From Chloroflexota bacterium (GTDB lineage: Bacteria; Chloroflexota; Anaerolineae; Aggregatilineales; Phototrophicaceae): a DNA stretch of 53,383 nucleotides. The notes beneath the pieces were generated by a model, which did no database searches, had not been told where the DNA came from, and saw only the letters and a list, made by a program, of their open reading frames with translations. The position numbers and the translations under genes are program-made. Positions within the stretch are counted from its first letter, which is position 1. Each line of letters begins with the position of its first letter. This document shows, in pieces, positions 1-7,973 of this stretch. Where the stretch lies: contig JAPPMO010000106.1 of assembly GCA_028873975.1 (NCBI GenBank), positions 1-53,383 on the forward strand, read 5' to 3'.

Positions 1-55
1 CAAAACCCTCCCTCAAATTCTGGGAAAAAGTGCCCAGTTCTGGTGAACCACTACA
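1..55 (-). mobile_element. IS3-like terminal inverted repeat, left edge (partial element)
   Basis: Read on the minus strand, a unit beginning TGTAGTGG at position 55 runs out of the window. Its first 26 bases match the first 26 bases of the unit at 53334 at 21 positions, including TGTAGTGG and AACTGGGCAC. After these 26 bases the two sequences diverge, as expected for the left and right ends of one IS family. The TGTA start and the internal AACTGG block resemble IS3/IS150-type ends. No transposase lies inside the window, so the family call rests on the ends alone. The unit interrupts the reading frame of the sugar-phosphate isomerase gene at 56-652. Confidence 0.55.
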
Positions 56-652
56 GGGGACAGGCAGCATCACCATATCTTTCAGGTGAATCACCGGCAT
101 GCGCCCGGCCAGGCGGTCGATCCAGGCGATTGGGTCGGCGCCGCCGTGCTGTATCCAATAAGTATCCAGTTCCGCGCTCACATAGCGCGGGTCAGTTTCG
201 TCGAAAAAGAGTTCCAAGCCGCTGCGCTCGCCGAACTTGACGAACTCGAAACTGTGATTGTGGTAACTGAAGCTGAGCCCGGCCTCCGCCAGCCGCTCGC
301 CAATGCCATTGGCGAGGACCGCGAAGCTGCGGAATCCCGCCTCGCTGTCGCGGAACTCCAGGGGCATGCCGCCGATCGCGACATGACGACAGTCCCACAA
401 TGCGTGCTGCGCGATCACGCCCTCGATATCGTTCTGGAGCTGGTCCACGCCGACGTGGGTATTGCAGATCGAAAGTCCGTTGTCGTCGCAAACGCGCTTG
501 ATGAAAGCGTCGCCGATGGCGCCAACGGATGACAGCTGCACGACGCGATAGCCGATCTCGCGGATCTTCCGCATGCTCTCGGCGAAGTCGGCGCGGGTTT
601 TGGTAAAGTCTCGAATCGTATACAGTTGCGCTGCCAGGACCGATTGGCTCAT
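1..652 (-). CDS. Sugar phosphate isomerase/epimerase (TIM barrel), 3' end replaced by an IS end
   Basis: The frame starts at ATG 652 and reads MSQSVLAAQLYTIRDF, the usual opening of the AP-endonuclease-2-like sugar phosphate isomerase/epimerase family. Further matches are CNTHVGV, SYHNHSFEF and DTYWIQHGG, which carry the metal-binding His/Asp/Glu positions of this TIM barrel. Family members run about 260-290 residues. Here only 199 native codons (652-56) remain, and the frame then continues into the IS3-like end without a stop in the window. The gene is therefore broken, or at least has a foreign C-terminus. ATG 650-652 overlaps the TGA of the upstream oxidoreductase gene (ATGA), so the two were translationally coupled. 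A role in catabolism of a sugar or cyclitol with that oxidoreductase is inferred; the substrate is unknown. Confidence 0.75.
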   Translation of the reverse strand, partial: MSQSVLAAQLYTIRDFTKTRADFAESMRKIREIGYRVVQLSSVGAIGDAFIKRVCDDNGLSICNTHVGVDQLQNDIEGVIAQHALWDCRHVAIGGMPLEFRDSEAGFRSFAVLANGIGERLAEAGLSFSYHNHSFEFVKFGERSGLELFFDETDPRYVSAELDTYWIQHGGADPIAWIDRLAGRMPVIHLKDMVMLPVPCSGSPELGTFSQNLREGF

Positions 653-1794
653 TGCGCTGCCCTCTCTTTTGCCGATTCCTCAATATATAGCCGCAGCAGA
701 TCAACGAATTCATCGCCGTCTATCGGCAAGGAAACGGTTTCTCTCTTGTGAGCCGACAGAATGATGCCGTTATTGATCATGATCGAATGCAAGCCTTCTT
801 CGGCCGGGGCGATCAAGTCGCTTCCTGTGAGAATGGCATCGGCGAAGTTCGCGATCACCAGTTCGTGACCGCCCTTGCCGCCGCGCTCGTAGTCGACGAT
901 TTCCCGCTGGCAAGGCACTTTATCAAAGCCCTTTTGGGATTCCCGCAGCTGCTTGATCGATGACCAGTGGTTGCGGTAGAAAATGAGCTCATCGCTCTCA
1001 TAGACCAGTTTGCCATGTTCGCCGCTGATTTCCAGGCGATTGGTCCCGGGCGATTCGCCGGTGGTAGTGATGAAATGCCCGATCATGCCATTGTCATGCT
1101 CCAGGTAGGCGGTGGCTTCGTCCTCCACTTCAATCTGATGGTGCTTGCCAAAACTGGCGAAGCCGTGGATGCGCGCGGGCGCGCCCACCAGCCACTGATA
1201 CAGATCCAGGTTGTGCGGGCACTGATTCATCAAAACGCCGCCGCCTTCGCCGCTCCAGGTCGCGCGCCAGCCGCCGCTGTCGTAGTAATATTGCGTCCGG
1301 AACCAATCCGTGATGATCCAGGTGCAGCGAATCAGCTTGCCCAGTTCGCCCCGCTCGATCATGGCTTTGATCTTCCGCCAATGCCCCCAGGTCCGCTGCA
1401 TGAACATGGCCGCGAAGACCAGATCCGGCATGCGCTTCTTGAAGGCATGATAGGCGTCGATCATGCGCTGCGCTTCGTTGACATGCACGGCGATGGGCTT
1501 TTCCACCAAGACATGGATGCCGCGCTCGAAAGCCGCGATGCTCATATCGGGATGATCGTAATGCGGCGTCGCGATGATTAGGCCGTCGGGCGCCGCCGAA
1601 TCCAGCATCTGCCGGTAATCGCGAAAGCGAGCGACGCCGGTTCCGGCAGCCACGGCTTGCAGCTTCCGCTCATTCTTGTCGCAGACAGCCACCAGTTCCG
1701 TATTGGGCAGATCCAGCACATGCCGGACATGCACCGTCCCCATATTGCCCAAGCCGACAATGCCGAGTTTTACTTTCTCAGACGCCATTCTCAC
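649..1794 (-). CDS. Gfo/Idh/MocA family NAD(P)-dependent oxidoreductase
   Basis: This 381-residue protein begins with a Rossmann fold: KLGIVGLGNMGTVHVRHVLD supplies the GxGxxG dinucleotide motif around residue 15, and VLVEKPIA near residue 95 is the family's catalytic EKP motif. The second domain has WSGEGGGVLMNQCPHNLDLY, the G-x(3)-D-x-x-x-H-like region of Gfo/Idh/MocA enzymes (here with MNQCPHNLD). Length fits the family (330-390). Members oxidise or reduce sugars, inositols or their derivatives; the substrate cannot be read from sequence. It sits upstream of the truncated isomerase with a 4-nt overlap, so both were probably one operon. The start was chosen because MRMASEKVKLGIVG places the Rossmann strand at the very N-terminus; ATG 1788 (MASEKV) is an alternative. 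Confidence 0.85.
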   Translation of the reverse strand: MRMASEKVKLGIVGLGNMGTVHVRHVLDLPNTELVAVCDKNERKLQAVAAGTGVARFRDYRQMLDSAAPDGLIIATPHYDHPDMSIAAFERGIHVLVEKPIAVHVNEAQRMIDAYHAFKKRMPDLVFAAMFMQRTWGHWRKIKAMIERGELGKLIRCTWIITDWFRTQYYYDSGGWRATWSGEGGGVLMNQCPHNLDLYQWLVGAPARIHGFASFGKHHQIEVEDEATAYLEHDNGMIGHFITTTGESPGTNRLEISGEHGKLVYESDELIFYRNHWSSIKQLRESQKGFDKVPCQREIVDYERGGKGGHELVIANFADAILTGSDLIAPAEEGLHSIMINNGIILSAHKRETVSLPIDGDEFVDLLRLYIEESAKERAAQ

Positions 1795-2094
1795 CCTCGC
1801 GGATCGCTAAGTTGATTCAACTGCCCTCCCTGCAAACGAGACGATTATAGCGCAGCGGCGGATGCTGCAAAAGCACGGCTTCCGCATCCAGTCGAAGCAT
1901 CTGGCTTTCAAGGGCTTGTGCCGGGAGTGGCTTTCGAAAGACTGTGCGTCAACGGAAACCTAACTCCATAAACACGCCGAATGAACCGTAATGCGCGAAG
2001 ATTTTGGGCCGATCCGGTGTCATATGGATCGAATTGGGCGTGAACTCGGTAGCATGTCCCGCTTTTTGGTGACAATTTCGGCTTTTATGGGACG

Positions 2095-2129
2095 TTTTCG
2101 GCAAAGGAAAAACTTTTTCTTGCCGAAAA
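2095..2129. repeat. AT-rich near-perfect hairpin
   Basis: TTTTCGGCAAAGGAAAAA (2095-2112) is followed after one base by TTTTTCTTGCCGAAAA (2114-2129), its reverse complement apart from a two-base bulge. It lies about 390 bp downstream of the glycosyltransferase stop on the minus strand. It could end stray transcription in either direction or be a small mobile hairpin. Confidence 0.5.
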
Positions 2130-2264
2130 GATTTGGGATCGCTATGGCGGACGGTATAGGCATGTTAAGGCGCAGGTCGCGACGAGAGTAGCAGGTTTGG
2201 CAGGTGGAGAGGCGACTGGATGGCCGCGTTTTTGCGAGGCAGGTATTGGCAAGAGTTTGTCTAA

Positions 2265-2333
2265 CCACAAAGGCGCGAAGGGCACAAAGCATTCACATAT
2301 TAGAGATTCTTTGCGGACTTCGTGTCTTTGTGG
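2265..2333. repeat. 69-bp inverted-repeat element, CCACAAAG type
   Basis: The left arm (2265-2289, beginning CCACAAAGGCGCGAAG) and the right arm (2309-2333, ending TTCGTGTCTTTGTGG) are inverted copies agreeing at about 20 of 25 positions around a 19-base loop. It resembles the small CCACRAAG...CTTYGTGG dispersed palindromes common between genes in several bacterial genomes. It contains no gene. Confidence 0.5.
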
Positions 2334-2431
2334 CAAATAAGCAGAGGTAACTCGCTTGCAAAGTCGCAGGTCACCGACGCACGCTTTTCTATCCAAAGGT
2401 CTCGTTCAACCAATATAGCCGAGTCAACGGC

Positions 2432-2487
2432 TCGCCTCTCTGTGTTCTCCGCGCCTCTGTGGCGAATTTCTCGAAGCGATTGCCCTG
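2432..2487 (-). repeat. Composite dispersed repeat (GGCAATCGC + CACAGAG block)
   Basis: On the minus strand this reads CAGGGCAATCGCTTCGAG, then AATT, then a CCACAGAGG...ACACAGAG block. The same two-part order recurs at 25603-25656, 25772-25866 and around 51577-51617, always between genes. It therefore looks like one family of dispersed intergenic elements. Confidence 0.5.
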
Positions 2488-2520
2488 TTTCATGCAAAAG
2501 ACGGTGAAAGGAGAAAGCGC

Positions 2521-3501
2521 CTAGCGGTCGCGAGAGCCTTCCGCCGGCTCGGCTTCGTAGGCCGCGCGCTCATTCTGGATGATTTTCTCGATGATGAACC
2601 GGGGGCGGCGGCGGGTCTCGTCCAGGCTGCGCCACATGTATTCGCCGATGATGCCCAGGATCAACATCTGCACGCCAGCGGCGATGAGCACGACGATCAT
2701 CAGCGACGCCCATCCTTCGGCTTCGATGCCCAGCGCCAGGCGAGCGTAGATGATCCATAGCGCGTAAAGCAAGCCCAGCAAGCTGAAGAGCAAGCCCAGA
2801 GCCGATGCCAGGCGAATGGGAAAATAGGAGAAGGCGACGAAAGAATCGACGAAGTATTTGAGTTTGCGCTTCAGAGACCACATCGACTGGCCGTATGCTT
2901 GCTTGCGCGCCTGGCGGTCATAATAGAGAACGGTGGGATCGAAACCAAGCCAGAGGATCAAACCCATCAGATAGGCGTTGTTCTCTTGAATATCGTTGAT
3001 CAGCGCGCAGACTTGCCGGTCGATCAGGAAAAAGTCGAAGCCGCGTTCGGGCATGGTCTTGATGGCGTAGCGGCGGAAGAGCCGGTAGAAGGCGTCCGAA
3101 AGCAGCGAGCTTGGGAAGGGATCCTGGCGGCCCCGGCGGGCGGCGATGACCACTTTGTGATCCCCCCGCCACAGCGTGATCATATCGTGCAGCAGGGCGG
3201 GCGGATCCTGCAAATCGGCTGCGATTGCGGCGACCGCGTCGCCAGCCGCCTGGCTCATGCCGGCCATGATGGCCGGGTTGGAGCCGAAATTGCGCGACAG
3301 CTTGACCACTTTCATTCGCGGCGCTCGCTCCGCCAGCTTCTCCAAGACGGTATAGGAGTCGTCAGCGGAGCCATCATCGACGAAGATGAACTCGAAATCG
3401 TCTTCGGGGTTTTTGTCCGCGACGGCTTGCAATTCCGCCAGCAAATCCCCCAGGCTGCTGGCATTGTGATAGACGGGGACGACGATCGAGAACAGGCTCA
3501 T
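2521..3501 (-). CDS. Family 2 glycosyltransferase, polyprenyl-phosphate type (GtrB/ArnC/DPM1-like)
   Basis: This 326-residue protein starts with the GT-A fold: SIVVPVYHNASSLGDLL at the N-terminus, FIFVDDGSADDSY near residue 40 (nucleotide-sugar binding) and AADLQDPP near residue 95 (the DxD-like metal site). The C-terminal third has two strongly hydrophobic helices (about 232-255 and 265-285) followed by the charged tail RRRPRFIIEKII, the layout of GtrB, ArnC and other undecaprenyl-phosphate sugar transferases. Such enzymes move a sugar from UDP or GDP to polyprenyl phosphate on the inner face of the membrane. It is last in a minus-strand operon with overlapping genes (ATGA with the acyltransferase), so it probably loads the sugar made by those genes. 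The sugar itself is not identifiable. Confidence 0.85.
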   Translation of the reverse strand: MSLFSIVVPVYHNASSLGDLLAELQAVADKNPEDDFEFIFVDDGSADDSYTVLEKLAERAPRMKVVKLSRNFGSNPAIMAGMSQAAGDAVAAIAADLQDPPALLHDMITLWRGDHKVVIAARRGRQDPFPSSLLSDAFYRLFRRYAIKTMPERGFDFFLIDRQVCALINDIQENNAYLMGLILWLGFDPTVLYYDRQARKQAYGQSMWSLKRKLKYFVDSFVAFSYFPIRLASALGLLFSLLGLLYALWIIYARLALGIEAEGWASLMIVVLIAAGVQMLILGIIGEYMWRSLDETRRRPRFIIEKIIQNERAAYEAEPAEGSRDR

Positions 3502-4268
3502 CCGCCCTCCTCGTCATTCAGCCCAAAATGCGCCAGGATTCGCGCGCGACTGTCTTCATCAACGGCGCGGAGTTCGCGCGCGGGCACGCCAGCCACAATG
3601 GTCCAGGGCGGGACGTCTTTGATCGCCATCGCGCCCGGCGCGACGATGGCGCCCATGCCAATCTCGATATCAGCGCCTATGGTTGCCCCCGTGCCAATCA
3701 CGGCAAAGCGCCTCACCCGCGGTCCCGTGACTTCGAATGGGATGAGACCAAAGCGCTTGAGATAGACGTCGTTGTCGTTGATGCTGCTGACGCTGGGACC
3801 GATGAAGACATCGGATTCAATAAGCATCGTGCCGGTAATATGCGCCAGGTTGTGAATGCGGCTGCGCGCTTGCAAGACAACATCATGCATGAGGGTGGTA
3901 TTTTGCCCGACAACCGTGTCATCCTCCAGGCGACAGCCTTCGCGTATCACTGCCAAGTCGCCGATGAGCGCGTTGCTGCCGATGCACGTATTCGTGTAAA
4001 GGACGCAGTTTGCCCCGATGACGCAATCGGATCCGATGCGGGCGGTGGCATCGCCAATGTCAATAGGGCGATTGGTCGTACCGGCGCGGATGGGGGGCCG
4101 TCCGATGACCGCGCCAGGCAAGATCTTCGTGTTTGCGCCCACGCGCACGTTTGGGTAAAAGGTCACATTGGCGCCCACTTCGACGCCCGGCGCCAGCGAC
4201 AAGTCGCCCATGATCCGCATGTTGTCGCCCTGGCGCGCCGAGGGGTGGATGTCAATCGTTGTCATCAT
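3498..4268 (-). CDS. Left-handed beta-helix acyltransferase (hexapeptide repeat family)
   Basis: The 256-residue protein is built mostly of hexapeptide repeats of the [LIV]-G-x(4) type, for example VGANTKILPGAVIG, IGSDCVIGANCVLY and IGSNALIGDLAVI, from about residue 25 to 205. These form the left-handed beta-helix of WbbJ/WlbB-type sugar O- or N-acetyltransferases that use acetyl-CoA. The catalytic His is probably in the LMHDVVL or RIHNLAHI segment. The start overlaps the end of the epimerase gene by 17 nt, and the stop overlaps the glycosyltransferase start by 4 nt, giving tight coupling. ATG 4265 is an equally possible start. Following a DegT aminotransferase in the operon, it most likely N-acylates an amino sugar (inference). 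Confidence 0.8.
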   Translation of the reverse strand: MMTTIDIHPSARQGDNMRIMGDLSLAPGVEVGANVTFYPNVRVGANTKILPGAVIGRPPIRAGTTNRPIDIGDATARIGSDCVIGANCVLYTNTCIGSNALIGDLAVIREGCRLEDDTVVGQNTTLMHDVVLQARSRIHNLAHITGTMLIESDVFIGPSVSSINDNDVYLKRFGLIPFEVTGPRVRRFAVIGTGATIGADIEIGMGAIVAPGAMAIKDVPPWTIVAGVPARELRAVDEDSRARILAHFGLNDEEGG

Positions 4269-5274
4269 CGCTCCAATAGTAGGCTTTATGTTGCCGGTAA
4301 AAATCCACGGTCGCGCGCAATCCGTCCTTCAAACAGGTCCGCGGCTCCCAGCCAACCAATTGTCGAATCTTGCTGATATCGGAGTAGAAGTCGCCGGGTT
4401 CCTGCGCTTCGCGCTCCCGCGTGAAGGGCGCGTGCTCCCAGCGCCCGCTGCCGGCGACATCAATCACCGTCTCCGCTAACTCGATGAAATCGGTCGGTTG
4501 ATCAATGCCGACATTCAGCACCTGGCCGATGGCTTTGGGCTCCAAGGCGCACATTATTATCGCGTCAACAGCATCGTCGATATACAGGAAGTCGCGCAGG
4601 ATCCTGCCATCGCCGAAGACTTTGATGGTCTCGTCAGCAATCGCCAGCCGAACGAACCAGTTTACCACGCCGTAACGCGGGTGTTCCATCTGCGCGCGCG
4701 GACCGTAGCAGTTAGTCAGGCGCAGCAGAACCGAGGCGATGCCATGAACATCGTTGTAGACTTGAATGATCTTTTCGGCAGTCAGGTTGGAGATTTCGTA
4801 AATGCCCTTGGGATGCGTGGCCGCCTCTTCGTTGACCGGCAGAGAGACGGCAGGTCCATATTGACCGCGCGTGCCGGTGTAGATGAGCTTGGCGCCTGGA
4901 TTGTGCCAGCGCAAGGCTTCCATCAAGATCGCCGCGCCTTTGATATTGATATCGATATCGGGGAAGGGATTGGTCAGGCTCAAGACATGATCGACCTGTC
5001 CCGCCAGGTGAAAAACGTAATCTTGCCCGCCCACCAGATAATTCATTACATTGGCGTCGCGTATGTCTGAGAAGTTGACCGTGACGCGGTCGCGGATCGG
5101 CTCGATATTGTGGAGATTGCCCGCGTAGCCCGGGATCATGGCGTCGACAATGGTCACATCAGCGCCGGCATTAACAAGGGCGATGGCCAGATTGCTGCCG
5201 GTGAAGCCCATCCCGCCGGTAACAAGCGCCCGCTTGCCTCGGAACGCCCCGTGATAATTCATCGGTTCAGCCAC
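4252..5274 (-). CDS. NAD-dependent nucleotide-sugar epimerase/dehydratase (extended SDR)
   Basis: The 340-residue protein has the extended-SDR cofactor motif VTGGMGFTGSNLA near residue 20, DIRD near 70 and FHLAGQ near 90. It also has the sugar-binding features LRLTNCYGPR and DGRILRDFLYIDDAVDAI of UDP-glucose epimerases and NDP-sugar dehydratases. The usual active-site YxxxK reads Y-E-I-S-N in the segment KGIYEISNLTAEKI, so the catalytic Lys is replaced by Asn; a Lys occurs five residues later. Activity may be altered. It overlaps the DegT aminotransferase gene upstream by 8 nt and the acyltransferase downstream by 17 nt. The likely role is to make or modify the keto-sugar nucleotide used in this operon. 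Confidence 0.8.
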   Translation of the reverse strand: MAEPMNYHGAFRGKRALVTGGMGFTGSNLAIALVNAGADVTIVDAMIPGYAGNLHNIEPIRDRVTVNFSDIRDANVMNYLVGGQDYVFHLAGQVDHVLSLTNPFPDIDINIKGAAILMEALRWHNPGAKLIYTGTRGQYGPAVSLPVNEEAATHPKGIYEISNLTAEKIIQVYNDVHGIASVLLRLTNCYGPRAQMEHPRYGVVNWFVRLAIADETIKVFGDGRILRDFLYIDDAVDAIIMCALEPKAIGQVLNVGIDQPTDFIELAETVIDVAGSGRWEHAPFTREREAQEPGDFYSDISKIRQLVGWEPRTCLKDGLRATVDFYRQHKAYYWSDDDND

Positions 5275-6358
5275 GCAGTTCTCGGATCGTCATGCAGACG
5301 CCTTTGACTTCGTCATCGCTCAGTCCAATGTACAGCGGCAGGGACAAGATTTCCCGCGCGGCTTTTTCGGTATTGGGCAGGCTGCCTGCAGCCAAGCACA
5401 GATCGCGGTGCGATTCTTGCAGATGTATCGGCACAGGATAGTGGATGAGCGTGCCGATATCGCGCGCTTGGAGCGCCGCCATCAGTTGATCGCGCCGCTG
5501 GTCTCTGATGACGTACAAATGATAAACATGCTCGGCGTTTGCGGCGACTCGGGGCGTGACCAAGCCTAGCAAAAGTTCGTCATAAATGGCCGCGATCGCC
5601 TGGCGGCGTTGATTGTGGCGGTCGAGATGCCGGAGCTTGACGCGCAGAATCGCGGCTTGCAGTTCGTCGAGGCGGCTGTTGCAGCCGCGAGACTGATGCG
5701 TATAGCGTGTTGTTTGCCCGTAGTTGCGCAAGTTGCGCAATTCGCCTGCCAAAGCGGCGTCTTTGGTGATCACCGCGCCGCCGTCCCCGTAGGCGCCCAT
5801 ATTCTTGGTGGGATAGAAGCTAAAGGTTCCCATATGCCCGACAGTACCGACTTTGGCCCCATTCCAGGTCGCTCCATGCGCCTGCGCGCAATCTTCAATG
5901 AGCAGCAGATCGCGCTCCTTGGCGATAGCGCTCAGTGAAGTCAGGTCAGCCGGATGACCGTAAAGATGAACGACAACGATGGCGCGCGTGCGGTCGGTCA
6001 GGCGGTCCAGAGCGCTTTGCGGATCGAGCGCGTAAGTCGAGAGGTCGATATCCGCCAGCACTGGTTTGGCGCCAGCAGCTTCTATTGCGCTGACCGTGGC
6101 CATGGCGGTATGCGCTACCGTGATGACTTCATCGCCGGGACCGACGCCGCCGGCGCGCAGAGCCAGTTCGATGGCGTCGGTGCCGTTCGCTACGCCCACC
6201 GCATGGTCGACCTTGTGATAATCGGCAAATTGCCGTTCGAAAGCCTCGACTTCCGGTCCCAGGATATACCATCCGCTGTCGGCAACGCGTCGCATGGCCA
6301 CGGCAATCTCTTCCGCCAAGAGCTCGTGGAGCGGCTTCAATTGATTGAAGGGTATCAT
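5267..6358 (-). CDS. DegT/DnrJ/EryC1/StrS-type PLP-dependent sugar aminotransferase
   Basis: The 363-residue protein matches the family in length and motif order: VANGTDAIELALRA (residues 57-70), LIEDCAQAHGA with the PLP-stacking Asp156, and FSFYPTKNMGAYGDGG with Lys185 as the Schiff-base lysine. The N-terminal MIPFNQLKP is typical of the group, including ArnB, WecE and PseC. These enzymes transfer an amino group from glutamate to a 3- or 4-keto NDP-sugar in the cytoplasm. It is first in the four-gene operon (aminotransferase, epimerase, acyltransferase, GT2). Its start at 6358 follows a short spacer, consistent with a promoter between it and the MFS gene or read-through from there. The product sugar is unknown. 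Confidence 0.88.
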   Translation of the reverse strand: MIPFNQLKPLHELLAEEIAVAMRRVADSGWYILGPEVEAFERQFADYHKVDHAVGVANGTDAIELALRAGGVGPGDEVITVAHTAMATVSAIEAAGAKPVLADIDLSTYALDPQSALDRLTDRTRAIVVVHLYGHPADLTSLSAIAKERDLLLIEDCAQAHGATWNGAKVGTVGHMGTFSFYPTKNMGAYGDGGAVITKDAALAGELRNLRNYGQTTRYTHQSRGCNSRLDELQAAILRVKLRHLDRHNQRRQAIAAIYDELLLGLVTPRVAANAEHVYHLYVIRDQRRDQLMAALQARDIGTLIHYPVPIHLQESHRDLCLAAGSLPNTEKAAREILSLPLYIGLSDDEVKGVCMTIRELRG

Positions 6359-6434
6359 TCGTCAAGCTCCAAAGGTCCGCTTGCGCCTATTATAGCGGAA
6401 GTTCGGCAATGACCCATTTGCAGCCCCGGCAAGC

Positions 6435-7721
6435 TCAGGGCACTGCCGCGCCTTCGCTGGCAATGATAAGATCTCGCTTGCCAAAGGCGATCCAAAGGCA
6501 CCATAACACGGTTGGGATGACCAGCAGCGCGGAGCCCAGCAGCAGGATCCCCGTCACGCCCAGGCTGCCGTCAATCAAGGCGCCCGAAATGCCGGACGAC
6601 ACTGCGGCAAAGAGCGTATACATGGCGAATTCGGTGGAGAAGACGCGCCCTCTGACCTCATTCGGCACGATCTGCAAGAGCAGTTGTGTGCCGAGCACCC
6701 ATACCAATCCACCGCCGATGCCGCGCAGAAAGCCGCCAAAGAGAATGATCGGCAGCGAGGCCAAGGTCGCGTTGATGAGGAATCCCGCGATGGCGCAGAC
6801 ATATCCCAGCGCGATCATCAGGCGCAGATGGCGATCTCGGTCGCGCGCCCACTGGCGTCCCAGGATGGGACCGATGCCAGATCCAATGCCCGACATCACG
6901 TAGATTAAGCCCAGGGTGATGCTGCCGCCTTCGCCGATGGGGAAATAACGCTCGGCAATGGTCACCTGCACCACTTGATAGAGACCGATGATCAAAAGGC
7001 CCAATAAGCCCTTGTGCAAGGTGATGGCAAAGATGTCGATGTGGCGCCGCAGATAGGCGAGACCGTCGATGTACTGGCGGATACCCGCCATCATGGATCG
7101 ATCGGCGCCAGGCGAGAGCAGTGATTGGTAGGGCATGCGCAGGATGATGAGCGCGCTGGCCAGGAATGTCGCGGCGTCAATGACAAAGGCTGGATATACC
7201 CCGGCGACGCCCGACACCAAGCCGCCCAGAGCCGCGCCAAAAGCCAGCATCACAGACCAGGTTGCGGAGGCCAGGGCGTTGGCTACGCCGAGTTCTTGCG
7301 GGGCGGTGATATCTGGCAAGATCGAGTTCCAAGTTGGAAAGTAGAAGCCTTGCGTGGCGCTTTGGACCGCCGTCAGCAAGTATATCAGCCAGACCTGTTC
7401 CGGCTCGCGCGCCAGCACAAAGCCGAGCACAACGAAGCAGCGCAGGATATCAGATGTGATCAGGATTGTTTTGCGGTTGTAACGGTCGGCAACGACGCCG
7501 GCAAAGGGGCTGACCAGGAAAGGCGCCAGCATCCGCACGGCGAATAGACCGCCGACCGCGGCGCCCGATTGCGTCAAGGTGGCGATCAAAGCCGCCGCCG
7601 CGATCAGGTTGAACCAGTCGCCCGTCAGGCTAACAACCTGGCCCGCCCAGAGATAGCGGAACGCTCTGTTGTTCCGGATGAGAGCTGAGTATGTGCCGCT
7701 GGATTGTTTGGCCTCGGTCAA
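6435..7721 (-). CDS. MFS transporter, 12-TM (MFS_3/EntS-like)
   Basis: The protein has about twelve hydrophobic helices and MFS landmarks: FRYLWAGQVVSLTGDWFNLIA in helix 1, and GVVADRYNRKTILITSD, the loop 2-3 motif A (G-x-x-x-D-R-x-x-R-[KR]). A long central loop precedes the second half, and helix-11 text reads GRVFSTEFAMYTL. This pattern resembles MFS_3/EntS-type exporters. The frame opens at TTG 7817, but the first 32 codons look non-coding and overlap a promoter-like site on the other strand. I prefer TTG 7721, giving LTEAKQSSGTYSALIRN, 428 residues; no ATG is available. It is divergent from the sulfoquinovose synthase gene and 76 nt upstream of the aminotransferase. The substrate is unknown. 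Confidence 0.8.
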   Translation of the reverse strand: MTEAKQSSGTYSALIRNNRAFRYLWAGQVVSLTGDWFNLIAAAALIATLTQSGAAVGGLFAVRMLAPFLVSPFAGVVADRYNRKTILITSDILRCFVVLGFVLAREPEQVWLIYLLTAVQSATQGFYFPTWNSILPDITAPQELGVANALASATWSVMLAFGAALGGLVSGVAGVYPAFVIDAATFLASALIILRMPYQSLLSPGADRSMMAGIRQYIDGLAYLRRHIDIFAITLHKGLLGLLIIGLYQVVQVTIAERYFPIGEGGSITLGLIYVMSGIGSGIGPILGRQWARDRDRHLRLMIALGYVCAIAGFLINATLASLPIILFGGFLRGIGGGLVWVLGTQLLLQIVPNEVRGRVFSTEFAMYTLFAAVSSGISGALIDGSLGVTGILLLGSALLVIPTVLWCLWIAFGKRDLIIASEGAAVP

Positions 7722-7755
7722 GCTGAACTCGCAGTCCGCGTCATAGCAGGAATTA

Positions 7756-7783
7756 TTGGCATGAATACGCTCGGTATTATATA
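7756..7783 (+). promoter_or_regulatory. Possible sigma70-type promoter for the sulfoquinovose/membrane-protein operon
   Basis: TTGGCA (7756-7761) and TATATA (7778-7783) are separated by 16 bases on the plus strand in the divergent gap between the MFS and sqdB-like genes. This would give a leader of about 180 nt before ATG 7974. The match was made by eye only, and this phylum's promoter consensus is uncertain. Confidence 0.25.
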
Positions 7784-7973
7784 CAGATATGCGCCCTTGA
7801 CCTATGCGAGATGCCAATCGCGTTCCGACACTGTTTCAGTATCGCGCCTTTCGCGTTACATTGGAGTGATAATTTGCACCTGTTGCCCAACACTACACAT
7901 CGTCCCTGAACCTTGTAAGATTGTCGCGATCATCTCGGGACGAGGACGAGACGGTGAAATTCGGGAGTGCTAA

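Larger units (their letters stand above)
1795..2520. other. Gene-poor interval with several hairpin repeats
   Basis: These 726 bases lie between two minus-strand operons and contain no convincing gene; the short open frames have no recognisable sequence and run through repeats. The interval holds a strong AT-rich hairpin (2095-2129), a 69-bp inverted-repeat element (2265-2333) and a composite dispersed repeat (2432-2487). The part nearest 1795 must contain the promoter for the oxidoreductase/isomerase pair, but I cannot point to a clear -10/-35 pair. Confidence 0.6.
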
